A stretch of 64,000 nt of DNA, taken from Enoplolaimus lenunculus (lineage: Eukaryota; Nematoda; Enoplea; Enoplida; Thoracostomopsidae). The stretch covers positions 124,001 through 188,000 of the forward strand of contig JASANG010002173.1 of the NCBI GenBank assembly GCA_030248215.1, read 5' to 3'. Below are positions 12,167-25,003 of the stretch, in pieces. The notes below the pieces were generated by a model. The model was given only the letters and a program-made list of their open reading frames with translations. It made no database searches and was not told where the DNA came from. The position numbers and the translations under genes are program-made. Within the stretch, counting starts at the first letter, position 1, and every line of letters begins with the position of its first letter.

Positions 12167-12606
12167 TAAACTGATCATTGCGAACAAGGTTTGAATTAGT
12201 TTTGCCATAAAAAGGAATCATGATTAGACTTACATCAGTTTCCTATCTATGGTAGATAAATATTTCCTGTCTTACTGTCGGCAAAACGTGCATACAGTTG
12301 ATATACGCGATTTGCAGCTATTAAATCACATGCTTTTACGGATTTAATTGAAATTAAACGTCGCTAAAATTATCTGCATTGTTTCTTACAGGTTTGAGAT
12401 GCTTTGATCAGAACGAGCAAATTTTTGCTATACGCATTTGAGAATATGGGCGGTAGAGTCTAAACAATTTCGCTAAATGTACTCGCTCGCACAAGGTTCA
12501 ATTCAATTTGAAATTATAGCCGTCTGAAATAAAATCTTGGTTACTTCCATGACGAGCGACAGTTGATTTTTGTTGTGAGCAATCACTAATATTGAGATTG
12601 ATACTT
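12167..12606. other. Non-coding, nothing recognised
   Basis: A+T-rich sequence without element ends or exon signals. Confidence 0.4.
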
Positions 12607-12776
12607 CAACTGCTTTTGGCCCATTGCCAGTGCTGGAGCAGACAGGGGTGGGAGATCGACCCCAATCCCGCAAGTGAACCGAGCGAGAAGCCAGACACAT
12701 TTTTAAACTTTGGCGGTTTTTGTTTCAACCGGTTAGGGTGGGGACACCTTTAGGATTTGGGCCCCCATATGGGGCC
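12607..12776. mobile_element. Family I element, reverse copy
   Basis: AGTGCTGGAGCAGACAGGGG opening, the GGCGGTTTTTGTTTCAACCG block, and a GGGCCCCCATATGGGGCC end. It abuts the next family C element. Confidence 0.65.
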
Positions 12777-12779
12777 GTA

Positions 12780-13154
12780 CTGTATTGAACCGAATAAGAG
12801 GGGGTCCTCATTTTGAGTCCGAATCAATTGGAGTAAGTATCCCTAATAAGAGTCCGCAAGCGGATAGAGTCCATAAACCATTATTAGAGTCCATAAAATG
12901 TCAATTAACACTAATTGTAGCGCATAAATGACTCCAGGACCAAATAATTTGAGTTCGAAACTCGCTCAAGCTATTGACAAGACAAATAAACGTTTAATTC
13001 AACGGATAATTACAGTACCGGATATATATCAGTAACGAAGGACGGCGGAGCGTGGGTTAAAAATAAATAACAGCCCGTAACCGAATAACAAGGGGGGTTC
13101 CCTCTGGAGAGGCCAAATAAATATCAGTCTCCCCCTCTTATTCGGTCACTACAG
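12780..13154. mobile_element. Family C MITE, TA-flanked
   Basis: CTGTATTGAACCGAATAAGA left end and TTCGGTCACTACAG right end, with TA on both sides. Shorter than the other copies (375 bp) by internal loss. Confidence 0.8.
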
Positions 13155-13950
13155 TATGCGGGGTAGCTGCTTCCAGGCATGTATAATTGCTAGATATAAT
13201 TAGGAATAGAAACTGATATCTTAGGCTACTATGGCGACTAAACATAACAAATTTCAAACGACGTTAAGCGCCATTAAATCTCACTAAAATTTTTGTACCA
13301 ATCGCCACTTGGACCTATTTTACGCAATAATTTTAAAGACAAAAAACCCAAATCTGAAGTTTGGAAACTTTTTTAAAAATTGCTAATTTGTTACGATTTA
13401 CTAATTGCTTATTTAGGAGTCACTCGTAGGATACGGCTGCGACGGCCATTAAATTGCACAGCAATGTTGCTTTTACTGCAAACCATTTAGTTGGTTTTGA
13501 TTTTCATGGAAAATACTTTATTCGCAGAATAATACTTAAAGATATTAATAGTATAATATCATCTACTAACCATTTTATATATTATTATGTAGTTGTTTAT
13601 AAGCGGAAGCAATACCAATCGCGCATTCTGGCAGACTTCGGAGCAAAACAACTTGGTTTCAGTGTAGAGGCTGGTAAGTGTTTCCATGTATTAACCTCTT
13701 CCTACGGCAGAACAGACTGCGCAATTTCCGGAAAGTAAATTGTCCAATGTGTTTTCTTTGAATACTCTATCGGTCAATTTTTGGGCTCAACCTACTTTAC
13801 CAAGAAATTTGCTGCCAAATTTTAGTAAATTTGCAGCGGACATAAATATTTTATATACAATGAAATTTGGTTAGCTTAGTTGGACGGTGGCAGGGCGTTC
13901 ACACACATCGTGGGAGGGGGGGGGGGTGGGTCATGGCTAAAGGTAATAAC
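13155..13950. other. Non-coding, nothing recognised
   Basis: Includes an open frame at 13454-13738 (no ATG start) with no homology, and a poly-G tract near 13914-13926. Confidence 0.4.
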
Positions 13951-14136
13951 GGGGGTGTTACTTTAAGGGGCGTCAAGGTTTCGGGTGGGTCTATAAAAAG
14001 TAGGGTTAGATTCTACATTACATTTTTTTTGCTTAGGATTAAGGTTACGCTTAAAAACACACTTTTGCAACGCTTATGTTTAGGCTTAGACTTGAGTAAT
14101 ACGCTTTTATCTACTGTTACGCTCCTCAAAGTAACA
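13951..14136. mobile_element. Family A element
   Basis: TGTTACTTTAAGGGGCGTCA to CTCAAAGTAACATTGGCTCA, with a decayed TTAGGC core and the CTATAAAAAGTAGG block. Confidence 0.65.
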
Positions 14137-16149
14137 TTGGCTCAATACTGCAGAATATAATTGAAAAACACCAGTTGCATTCTGGAATACCTTAAATTTT
14201 GTTCCATTTTGCGAGGAATGCTGAACCGTCCGTAAATTAATACGAACGTGGCCTTCCGACAGTGTGAAGTTTCATTAGGAAGTACTTTGACGCTTGCTTA
14301 ATTTATTAAAATGTTAAATTAAAACGAAAATTTTTTGACATTTTTTAATATGGATATGGCTGGAAGTTACATATTTTTGACATTCTGATGAAACAAATAT
14401 GTCTGCTTGAACCAGAGAAGTTTCGCCTCCGTCGCTCTTTTATCACCACAACTGGACTGTTGTCGATCTCACGCTGTTGCAGACTGGTAGCCAGCTAAAG
14501 CTGCTGGATGGGTCTAAAGCAACAATATTTGACATGGGCATGCAATTATTTACAGTTTTATAGAGGTGTTAAAGCTTTTGTAGCGGACTCTCACTCCTGG
14601 CTACGGGACCGCGCTGATGTGACAACATTAACCGCCAGCTCAGCCCAGCTTCTGTTAACTTCAATGTTTTTGCATCTCTTTAATTGCAGTGCATCTTGTC
14701 CATAACCAAACTTCCGACGTTTGAAGCGCGCAGTCTGTGGTCGGACTCGCGATCTAGGCTGCTAATCCACAAATCAAGAAACGTTTCGCAACTGCTGACT
14801 GTTGCGGAAACAATAGAACTCGACTGGAAATGTTTGCCTTAACCGCTCCTAAATCAAAATGTTTACTACGCGCCAGCTGACCTTTACAAATATCATTTAC
14901 GCCCAGCGAGCGAGAGATGAATTTTGACCAAATTTTACATTTTATCGACACATTTACATTGTTTTATTTTTAGAAATTCAATCCAAAACACTACAGACTA
15001 CGAAACGCAGTGTAAAGAACAAACGATGACAACTCGGGCTGTTACGTGTAAGTTTCGAGTCATACTTGTAGATTTTTTTGCATTAATTGTAATGTTTGTC
15101 AAAGTTGTTTTAGCTTGTCTATCAACTGGGCATAAATTGAAAAAATTCACATAATTCATCATTCTGAATATTAAACGATAATACTTGGTCAAAATTGAAT
15201 ATATTCTTTATGTTATAATCACAAATTGGAATATGTTACCGTATAGGATTCGTTGCTTGGATATACGGGATTTTGGAAGCCTGAATGATTGTTAAGCGAA
15301 TAACAACGATAAAAGCATAATAACGGAATCTACGGCATTTTCATAACAGGAACAAAAACCGGACGCCGATTTTTAAATTGAACCACAAATCTGGTCAATA
15401 CACTGACACATTGTTGTTGGTTTTTTGACAGTTTTGATATGGGAATTTGTTTTTAATTTTTTGAAATTATATAACTTGTTCAGCTTTATTTACGATTTTG
15501 GTTATATATCTGTGTTGGCTTATGCAACATTTCGTAGATTTTGGTTCATATTCACAATTCCACATCTGTACGACCGTATAAAAATTTGAAGTCCGATTTG
15601 ACCAGAACTGGTTTGATAAAGTTATTTGCACTAAAATACGGTCGGAAAAGCTTAATAAAGTGTCGGCAGTTGAAATGTGAAACATTTAAAGTTGAAAATA
15701 GTCACATTATCTTAAATATCGCTATTTTAGTCCGCAGTTGACTACACTTTTTTAAATTTGCCAATTTTTCGAATAGCGAATAAATTTTATTCATCGGTTG
15801 TGTTTCATGGCGTTCGCTTTGTTCACTGATTCATATAACGGATATAGTTTTCATGAAAAAATATCAGACTCATACGATAGTTCAGAGTTGATTATGAATC
15901 AAGCACGTTGACGTGATTTTTAACGCTGGTAAAAGCGAGCGCATATTTAAACACTGTTTCGAACCGTTCAATTTTTGGTGCAAATTTAGGTTTGAATTTT
16001 ATGTGTTGATACACTTGTGTATCAGCTAAATTTAAATGCTAAAACTATGACACTTAGTCTTTTTTATCTTCCTCAAGTGCCGGTTTTGTTCTTCAATTTT
16101 GTTGCAGCAGATCACAGCTTTCGCAGAGTATCCAACGATACTCTTTATG
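14137..16149. other. Non-coding, nothing recognised
   Basis: Two kilobases with no matched repeat. Several small overlapping open frames on both strands near 14508-15741 lack homology and good splice context. Confidence 0.4.
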
Positions 16150-16294
16150 GTCCATGTTACCTTAAGCGGCGTCCAGGTTTCTGGTGGGTCCATAAACCAG
16201 TAAGTTTAAATTCTAGATTACATTTTTTACTTAGGGTTAGGCTTAGAAATACGCTTAATCTCACTGTTGCGCCACTTAAAGTACCATTGGCCCT
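16150..16294. mobile_element. Family A element, short core
   Basis: GGTCCATGTTACCTTAAGCG to TTAAAGTACCATTGGCCC. The hexamer core is almost lost. Confidence 0.65.
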
Positions 16295-17535
16295 ATTCAT
16301 CTTAAAAACAGTATGCGAATCCAAAAATTTCTGACGAAAACTGCGCTGAATGTAAATCATTAAAAAAGTTTACAAGCCAAACGACCGAGAAACCAAACGC
16401 AATTTCAGCACTGAAATGCAACATTTGGTTTTTAATTCGTGTTGACGATGGGTAGCCGAGTCGGCTGTCCATTGAATTTGCTATAGTGCTTAAAACAAAC
16501 CAATGTGACTTTAATATGAAGTTGGCATTCGAAAAACGTTCTACTTATGCACAAGATTTATTCCGCTTGGCGTGACTCGCGTTCATTTCTAAACCGCACG
16601 CTCATATAGCCACAGCGGCTGGTTCAAAACCGGGGGAAAGAGAGGCACATACGCTGGTATGCTATATATTACAAATGGCAATAGTAGAACAAAACATGCG
16701 AACGATATGCCAAACGCAATTGTCAATTTTACTAATTTACAATGTCGGGACGACCGTATTTACAGGGGTATTTCTTCTACCCAGTTCAAAATAACTGTGG
16801 AAGTTTGAGGGATCGACCACCACCCTCCCCCCCGGGTCCGGCGGCGCAACAGGGTACACTAGATGGCATGCGGCATATTGTTCTGTTTTATATGGATCTT
16901 TGAAGTCAAAGGTTTTTATTGCGATTATTGTCGGGGTTTTAGTTTCATCATATTGGCTAATTTATCTGTGTGAAATTTGAAACTGCCTCATTGTTAAACC
17001 AGTAGTCAGGTCAACATGCCTGGGTGGCTAAAAAATTTGCAGGAAACGCGTGCACGGATTTCAAATGATTTGTACAAGAGACAATGAAAGTTTTCTCGGG
17101 GGTAGAATAACCTGGGGCTCTAGACCCTCTGGACCACTTCTGGACACTGATAGACCGCCTGTGAGCGTTCTTTGTGTGACATTTTTCGTTTGCATTTTAG
17201 TTTGTCACAAAAATCAAATGACTAAATTATACTATATACTTAAGTTTATTTGTTGGTACTGATCGTTTATTATAATCGAAATCGGATTCGGAAACGCTTG
17301 TTTGACCATTTCAGCTGTTGCGAACGAATCTAAAAGCCAGTTTGCCGTCTCACAGCTGTATAAGCCTATGAGCCTAAGCATAATCCTAAGCCAAACTTTA
17401 CACACCTGGCTAAGCCTATTCCTAATGATTAGCAAAAAAGTGTGTCAAAAATGGCGAGATTTGGATTACAAGTTTTTGGTCGATGTGTTGTTGGGCGACG
17501 AATTGTTGAAATATTGTTGCGAAACCATTCTATTT
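16295..17535. other. Non-coding, decayed pieces
   Basis: Contains an ACCAAACGCAATTTCAGCAC string related to ones near 23600 and 31460, and a decayed TAAGCC patch near 17365-17430 that leads into a family J fragment (about 17440-17515). Nothing else is recognised. Confidence 0.35.
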
Positions 17536-17737
17536 TTTGGCCAATGTTACTTTTCGGGGCTTAACAGTAGATTAAGCGTATTCCTAAGCCTAAGGCTACG
17601 CCTAAGCGTTGCAAAAATGTGTTCCTACGCCTAAGCCTAAGCTTAAGCAAAAACAAAATTTAATATAGAATCTAAACCTACTCTTTTATAGACCCACCAG
17701 AAACCTGGGCGCCCCTTAAGGTAACATGGGCCGTACA
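17536..17737. mobile_element. Family A element
   Basis: TTTTTGGCCAATGTTACTTT to TTAAGGTAACATGGGCC, with CCTAAGC hexamers and the ACCCACCAGAAACCTGGGCG block. Confidence 0.75.
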
Positions 17738-17810
17738 GTTTTAAGATTAGAGAAAAAGTTGGTGTTGCTCAAGCGGCATTATTTCATGTGCACAAATGGA
17801 CAACACATGG

Positions 17811-17961
17811 TTGCGCTATACTTTTGTTGACGAGCAGCGCCGTCCGGCACCGTACGGCGCCGTCCGTCACCGTCCGTCAGACGGACGGTGACGGCCGGTG
17901 CCGTACGCGTGACGGACTGTGACGCACGGCGCCTGACGTCATGTATAGCGCTACCCTTAGT
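17811..17961. mobile_element. Family K MITE, complete
   Basis: GGTTGCGCTATACTTTTG to GTATAGCGCTACCCTTA, clear inverted ends. The core is CG-rich CCGTCCGTCACCGTCC and its inverse, so the whole element can fold back. Confidence 0.75.
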
Positions 17962-18614
17962 TTAAATTTAAAGTTGTTGGTGTCTAAGCCAGAATATTGG
18001 GTTAGTATATGCATTTTGGGTCCGGCAGAAAAAGTTTAAATAAACATAGAAAACATTTCAATCAAATATATAACATTCAATTTGTTATCTGTAAACTAAA
18101 CCAAAATAAACATTTCGCAAGTTGCAGCTGTTCCTTCTTGCTTAAACCTACTGGCACTCAACCATAAATGCCAGTCGTAAAAAATACGAGCGCAAGAATG
18201 TGATTGTGTTCCAAATATTGGTTTAGGAAAAAGTTTACCTATGCCTAAAACCATTGCGTAGTTGATTTTGTTAACGCGATTGCTCAATCTTTAGCATAAA
18301 CCTTAATCTTAAATGTGGAATGAAAGTTTGCAACAACCGGATACTGTTTTTGAGTTTACGTTCTGCGTTGTTAAGGTTTAATTGACCATTTGCGCCGACA
18401 GCCAAAAAATTTTGAATTGGCGTTGCAACTTTGCTGCATTTTTTAGCAATTTAGATAGAAAACATACATTGCGAGCTATAGGTTAACTAATTGCATCACA
18501 AAATTTTCATCACGGCAATGCTGGTGGGGGGATACATCACTCATCACCCGCTAACTACTACCTATCATGAAACATTTCGCCAACACTTATGAATATACCA
18601 AACAATCTTTATCG
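17962..18614. other. Non-coding, nothing recognised
   Basis: A+T-rich sequence without matched repeats. Confidence 0.4.
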
Positions 18615-18771
18615 CGGGCCCGTGGCCAAGGGGGGCCAGGGGGCTCAGGCTCCCTGACAAAATTTGACCCCCTAGAAAATTTTCAACCTTGCTTGTATGT
18701 CATTGAAAACCCTTGTACACTTCTCCTGAAAAATTTTTAGCCCCCCTAGCAAAATGGAGCTGGCTACTATC
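18615..18771. mobile_element. Family D MITE
   Basis: GGGCCCGTGGCCAAGGGGGG to TGGAGCTGGCTAC, with the shared AAAATTTTCAACCTTGCTTG block. Confidence 0.75.
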
Positions 18772-19165
18772 ATGTTTATAGACGCTACTTTATCAGTATT
18801 CACACCAGGCTCGTAGCCGCAGTCTAACTTGTAAGTTGGGGCCAAAAAAACTCAACATGCGGGGATTTCACATAGAACTTTCAAGCAGCACTGAAACTTT
18901 TGTAGGGTCTGCCCGTATTTGGTAGGGGGGAGGTTGACGCTCAACCCCATGACTCTTTTCTGACTACAAAATGGTTTAAACGCAACTAGAAAGAAATTAC
19001 ACGCTTGTCATTAAGAAGTCGCTGAACGCGTATACCGGGGTACATATTTGAATTTATTCCCTAAAATATCAGGAGAAACAAATACAAAATACATTTTTAG
19101 ACGCATCAAAAATTCCACTCAACCGACTCTTTAATTCGCTCACAAAAATGTTTCATATCAAGTTT

Positions 19166-19476
19166 GGCCCTTGTATAGAACAGGGCTGGATCGTTTTCCG
19201 GAGGTGCTATAATAGAGTCAGTTTAAGCTTTAGACTAATTTTTTTGCTTACGCTTAGGCTTAGGCTTGGGTTTAGGAATTAGCTCACTCATACGCTTAGG
19301 CAAACGCTTAGGCTTAGGAATTGGCTCACTCATACGCTTAGGCTTAGGCTTACGCTCAGGAGAAGGCTTAGGAGAAGGCTCACCCATACGCTTAGGCTTA
19401 GGCTTAGGCTTAGGCTTAGGCTTAGGCTTAGGAATATGCTTATACTACTGTTCCGGCCCTGTTCTATACATGGGCC
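19166..19476. mobile_element. Family B MITE with long TTAGGC core
   Basis: GGCCCTTGTATAGAACAGGG at the left and its inverted mate CCCTGTTCTATACATGGGCC at the right. The core is about 190 bp of GCTTAG/GGCTTA hexamers with GGAGAAGGCTTA and GCTCACTCATACGCTTA variants arranged in a higher-order pattern. Confidence 0.85.
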
Positions 19477-20527
19477 TCAATATGCTCTGTCGAGTTGAAA
19501 CCGTGACTACACTTCTGACGGTAACATCAATCTATAGTTGGTCAACACGCGTCAATGTGAATATAAATATGAGGTAAAACACAACAGACGCAAACAACAA
19601 CAACACGGCGCTTTTAGTTTGGTGCTTTCGGAAGCGGATAAACTGTTTTGAGCGAATAGACTTTTATACAACACCGCATCATTAGACAGGGGCGTTTACA
19701 CGCCGGGGCTTACAAATGAGATACTCCAGTGCTAAATTTCTCAAGAGACAACAAAACCACGTTAACAGTGTTTAAAATAACGTCCTTGGAACCAGCTTAA
19801 GGATAGCTTTTTTACATGAATCTTTACCCTCTGGAAGTCAAATGCTGGTAACTGCCGTTGGTCTCATCTATAATCTCATGAACGTTGTTTTAGTAGACAG
19901 TGTAACAATATACCAATGGCACGTTTACTGGAAAGAGCAAATATAAGCACACCAAGCAAACGGGGTTTACTCGTTCCTCGTTGCAGTTTATAACACAAAT
20001 CGGTTCAATTGAAATCAGCTTTGATCTCAGTTGTACTGGTGTACTTATGTCGTCTTACTGTCACAAGCTCCACTATACTTCTTTAGATACCACCTGTAAG
20101 AAATTAATGGTTTCACTAAGTTTTTAACACGTTTAGAGTCGTTTTCTGTACCCAACAAGGCGTGATGTTCATCAGCATTGTATTGCTTTTGTGAAGCGAA
20201 AAATTGTGTGTAGTTTGAGTTTGGGTTTCTCAGATGCAAGCGGACGGCCCATGCTGTTAATTTAATGGGTACCTTTTGTCCTGTCTTCAACGGTGATTTA
20301 GTAGGTTTGATAGCATTGTTACTAGTTTTCAATAATTGATCAAAACTGGTTCAGGTGAAAAATTAGCTGTGAGCGTTGAAAGTTGTAGTGGACCAGGCGG
20401 TGTATCGAGAAATTTCTGACAGCGGATGGCTGGCAAAAGTTTTTATGACGGCAATTTTTTGAGGGGAAAAATTCTAATGTAGGTACCTAATCATTTTGTC
20501 GCAGAACAATTTCTGGCGGGGGGCGCA
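19477..20527. other. Non-coding, nothing recognised
   Basis: Open frame at 20045-20332 on the - strand (no ATG start) has no homology that I recognise. No repeats matched. Confidence 0.4.
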
Positions 20528-20972
20528 CTGTATTGACCAGAATAAGAGGGGGTAATAAGAGGGGGTCCACATTTTTAGTCCGAATCAATAGGAGCCCGTA
20601 TCACTATTAAGAGTCTGTAAGCGGGTAGAGTCCCTAAACCCTAATTAGAGTCCATAAATGTCAATTATCCCTAATTGTAGCGGATAAATGACTCCAGAAC
20701 CAAATAATTGCAGTTCGAAACTTTAAAGCCTGCTTAAATTTTAAAAGTACATTCCTAAGTATAACCCTGTATTATCGCTCAAGTTATTGACTCAAGACAA
20801 ATAAAAGTTTAATTCAACGGATAATTGCAGTACCGGATATATATCAGTAACGAAGGGCGGCGGAGCGTGGGTTAAAAATAAATAACAGTCCGTAACCCAA
20901 TAACAATATCGGGGGTACCCTCTGGAGAGGCCAAATAAATATCAGTCCCCCCTCTTATTCGGGTCACTACAG
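20528..20972. mobile_element. Family C MITE
   Basis: CTGTATTGACCAGAATAAGA to CTTATTCGGGTCACTACAG. TA follows on the right but the left flank is CA. Confidence 0.82.
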
Positions 20973-21425
20973 TACGTTCGTTACCCACAATTCGCCTGTG
21001 GATCCGCTAATGGTAGTGACACTATATCACCATTTTATTATTGAATATATAGGACCGGCTAAACACAGTGGCGGATACTTCAAAGGTGTATTGGTAAATA
21101 AACCTAGGAAATATGGCACCGGAGAGGCCGCAAAACTTTTCAGACATCAAAACATTTGAAGAAACGGCACAAATTTCATCCAATCATGACGCAAATTCTT
21201 CATACGTCGGCGACATTCAATGGAATTGGACCTCAAGTTTAGCTTCAAGATTAAAATTAAAATTTTATCAACTAACTTGAAAAATTGGAGATAGTCGTTA
21301 TCTGCGACTTTAGAAACAATCCGTCCAGTGTTCCGGTTCAATTACGTGTCATAAAATAACACAAAGATATACAAGAAGCTCATGCAAGTTATGGAAATAA
21401 ATTCGAATGATAATTAAAGTATAGC

Positions 21426-21558
21426 AGGCCCGTAGACAGCCGGAGGGGCATTTAAGGGTTTTCAATGAATTACAAGCAAGATTCAAAATCCTCTACGGGG
21501 GCCCAAATTTTTCCAGGGGAAGCCGAGCCTGCCCTGGTCTCCCCTGGGCTAGGGGCCC
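21426..21558. mobile_element. Family D MITE
   Basis: AGGCCCGTAGACAGCCGGAG to CTGGGCTAGGGGCCC. Internal TTTTCAATGAATTACAAGCA block shared with the other copies. Confidence 0.7.
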
Positions 21559-21818
21559 GATAAGTAGGCAATGGGTCGATTTGTCTCAGCTCAAATATAA
21601 GCATACTAAGTTGAAAACTGTGCGAGCAATGGCTGTATCTTCATGTTTAGTGTTTTTGGCATTTATGGGCCTAAAGCCGTCTCCATTATATAAAAAGTTT
21701 TATATTTACGAAACTGAACAAATTATACTTTTTGAATACAGTGCTTCCGGCAAAACTTGCGTGCTCAAAAGCACTTGAAACTATGTCTTTTAGGTTTGAA
21801 ATATGCGTAGATTGCGTA

Positions 21819-22047
21819 CTGTACTGACCCGAATAAAAGGGAGAGTTATGAGGAGTCCGTATCCGTAATACGAGACGTAAGCGGATATATTCTCTAAACC
21901 CTAATTAGAGTCCATAAATGTCAATTATCCCTAATTGTAGCGCATAAATGACTCTATGTCCAAAATAAAGTTGCGTTCGACACTTTAGAGCGTACTTAAG
22001 TTGCGAAAGTAACATTGCAAAGTATAACCTTGCATTATCGCTCAAGG
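21819..22047. mobile_element. Family C element, right end lost
   Basis: CTGTACTGACCCGAATAAAA left end after TA, then typical interior. It stops after ATTATCGCTCAAG without a right terminus. Confidence 0.72.
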
Positions 22048-22234
22048 TATTCATCATATATTCACCTTGTTAGATTGGGAGTCAATAGGCTTTTAGACCT
22101 GTTTTTGGTAATATAGTATCGATACCTGTATCTTTGTCCCGATTAGCAACTAAAATGTGTAAAACGCCAATTATTATTCTTTTGAATTTAATTTTTGAGT
22201 AGGTTTAGAATTTTTCTGATCAAGAGTGCATAAT

Positions 22235-22480
22235 ACAAGAGTGGGCAACACTTGCGGCTCCGCATGGTACAAAATGTTCCACCGGGCGTTGCGTTTTTAG
22301 CCGACCCCCGCTCGGTTCGAGGGTGGCGTCGCTATCACATGAATACCACAAATTAAACCCCTCTCTAAATAAAGGTGTTAAGGGAAAAATGCAACGCGTG
22401 TCGCGTACATTCTTCTCAACACAGAATGTATCCAGTTGCAAACTCTTGTTGAAATATGCATCATCCACTCTTGGTCTTGT
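22235..22480. mobile_element. Family Q element
   Basis: ACAAGAGTGGGCAACACTTG to CCACTCTTGGTCTTGT. Shares AAAACGCAACGCGTG-like and ACAGAATGTATCCAGTTGCA blocks with 49494-49803. Confidence 0.7.
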
Positions 22481-23717
22481 AAACTGAGTTAATTATACAC
22501 TTTTCTCTTAGGTCTTCACATTATGCGTCAAGCCTGATCGACGAACCATACAAGACCCTATTACAGGTCTCAGGTATAAGATTATTAATTTTTTATAACA
22601 TTGTACCGTTGTTTAAAACTGCCGACACCAAAATGGTGTATAGTATACGACGAATCAGCTGATTCTTTGATCTAAAACTCTAAACTATGACGCTATACGT
22701 TGTATTTTATGAAATATATCTCTGTCTGTTTTATTTTAGTTTCACACATAGCTTCATAGAGTACGTTTCTAGTCTAGCAAAGATCTGTGACAGTTTTCAC
22801 GGCAACGTTCTTTGTGTTGTTTATTCGTATCTCGTCTCACGGTTTGTTCACAGTCGTCTTTATTTCATTAATCTTTATCTATGGCGTTGTGCTTTGGTGT
22901 AGAGTTGTTGTTATTATGTGTTGTTTTCACCCAACATAGCGGTTTGTTCTTCCGTTTAGCGAATGTATACAACACGACCGTAACGTAAGCATATTCCTAA
23001 GCCTAAACGTAAAAATGACGTTATAGCTAAAGGAAAAACATTTGTAAAGTTTTAAAGGTTACTCTATGGCAGTTCCGCAGAAAAACGTTTCGCTCCCTGA
23101 TCTTTATATGTGAGTTATGCGTTTTTATGGCGTCCGCAATGTTATTTAACGGCGAGACTTTTTGTCTGGATACTGTTGGCGGTGAAACATAAAATTCAAA
23201 TATGGAACAAAATATAAACCAATTTATAGGCAAAGGAACCAAACTGGTTTTACGCCGGCTGTATATTGTATATGTATTTCGTGCCCTAGAACAACTATTG
23301 GTCAACCTTGACAAATAAGACGTCCTAAAAACGCCAAACGAGTCGAGTGAATGCAAATCGATTTTGATTGGAGGATTGAAGGCAACGAGAAAAACACGCA
23401 ATTCGAAATAAACTGCAGATCTGGTCATTCAACGATTACCTGTAACATATTTTCAAATGTACAAAGTACCCTGGAAAATGTGATGGATAAATTTACAGGC
23501 GAGATTTCACCCTTAGTCAATATTTACGCTTGCGCGCAAAAGTAAACAAATAAATTGAAACGAAAAACAAACAGTCAAACCCAGTTAAAATTCGTAAAAA
23601 AACTCGCGAACGAGAAGCCAAACGCAGTTTGGTGCTGAAAATTAGTGCAAAATCTTTATGCTGATTCCTTTGAGGGCCAGAATGGAATGACCCCTTTAAA
23701 TCTACCAATGGATAGTA
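22481..23717. other. Non-coding, with a decayed family B piece
   Basis: A family B remnant lies near 22983-23110 (GCATATTCCTAAGCCTAAAC, then CCGCAGAAAAACGTTTCGC). Open frames at 23027-23545 on both strands have no recognised homology. Confidence 0.4.
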
Positions 23718-24156
23718 CTGTAGTGACCTGAATAAAAGGGGGGACTGATTATTTTGGCCTGTCCGGAGGGTACCCTCCTGTTTTTCTTTTATGGACTGTT
23801 GTATATTTTTAGGCCACGCTCCGCCAACCTTCGTTACTGATATATCCGGTACTGCAACTATCCGTTGAATTAAACGTTTATTTGTCTTGTGTCAATAGCT
23901 TGAGCGATAATGCAAGGTTACACTTAGGAATATACTTTCAAAACTTAAGTATGATTTAAAGAATCGAACTCAAATTATTTGGTTCTGGTGTCATTTATGC
24001 GCTACAATTAGGGATAATTGACATTTGTGGACTCTAATTACGGTTTAGAGACTCTATCTGCTTACGGACTTTTATTAGGAATACGGACTCTTATTGATTG
24101 AAACCCAAGATGGGGACCCCATCTTATTACCCCCCTTTTTATTCAGTTCACTACAG
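23718..24156. mobile_element. Family C MITE, reverse copy, TA-flanked
   Basis: CTGTAGTGACCTGAATAAAA and its mate TTTATTCAGTTCACTACAG, with TA on both sides. The interior is inverted relative to the other copies. Confidence 0.85.
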
Positions 24157-24269
24157 TAGGTTCGTATGTCATGTTTCACTTTACAAATCAATGCGCTCAA
24201 CCTTATGACAAAGTAAGCTATATTTGCATGTCGCAAATTTTATACCGGTTAATGTTATATTGCTTATAT

Positions 24270-24451
24270 GGCCAATGTTACTTTAAGGGCGTAACAGTAG
24301 ATTAAGCGTATTCCTAAGCCTAAGCCTAAGCGGTGCAAAAATGTGTTCCTAAGCCTAAGCCTAAGCCTAAGCAAAACATGTGATCTAGAATCTAAGAATA
24401 CTCTTTTATGGATCCACCAGAAACATGGACGCCCTTTAAAGTAACATGGGC
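24270..24451. mobile_element. Family A MITE
   Basis: GGCCAATGTTACTTTAAGGG to CTTTAAAGTAACATGGGC. Two blocks of CCTAAGC hexamers are separated by GGTGCAAAAATGTGTT. Confidence 0.8.
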
Positions 24452-24633
24452 TGCATGATGAAAAACTGCAATTACCGTGATTGATCGCAATTATTTCTAA
24501 ATAAAAATCTATTCCAATCACAGATAATTTCACAAGCCGACCGTATCTTTATAGAAGTCAATTCAAGCAAGCGTAACGAGAGGCTATTTTAAGCAGCAAA
24601 CGCACCATAGTACACGCATAGCTTAGAACGAAC

Positions 24634-24799
24634 CAGGCCCGTAGCTAAGAGAAACCCGCTTGGACTCAGCCCTCCTGGCAAATATTTGACTCCTCTAGAA
24701 AATTTTCAACCTTGCTTGTAAAGTTAACAAAAACGCTTGTATGCACCTCCTGAAAATGGTTTAGCCCTCCTAGCAAGGTGAGCTGTAGCTACGGACCTG
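24634..24799. mobile_element. Family D MITE
   Basis: CAGGCCCGTAGCTAAGAGAA to GCTGTAGCTACGGACCT. It lies about 290 bp before exon 1a. Confidence 0.68.
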
Positions 24800-25003
24800 A
24801 AGCTAGCAGATGGCCGCTTAGCGACGTTTTGGATTTGGACATAACCAGGAGACAGTTGCAGTCAGTACAGTAGTTAGGTTCAGGGTCTAAATAATGACAA
24901 TCACGGTACAGCTAAAAAATAGCAACACATTATTGTTGTCTCCTATTTCAGTGTATCACAGTTATTCTTGTAAATCGTTAAGTCTTCATTATGCGCAATA
25001 GAT

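Noticed and set aside
13454-13738. Independent small gene ending in a GTAAGT-like donor near 13673
   Set aside because: Tested as an exon (TTTCAG..GTAAGT) but only a few codons long, with no partner exon.
15808-15845. ATGGCGTTCGC as a third copy of exon 1
   Set aside because: Similarity stops after three codons and there is no donor in the right phase.
16448-16640. Intron-containing tRNA (TAGCCGAGTCGG ... GGTTCAAAACC)
   Set aside because: Boxes are about 165 bp apart and no cloverleaf can be drawn with a plausible short intron.
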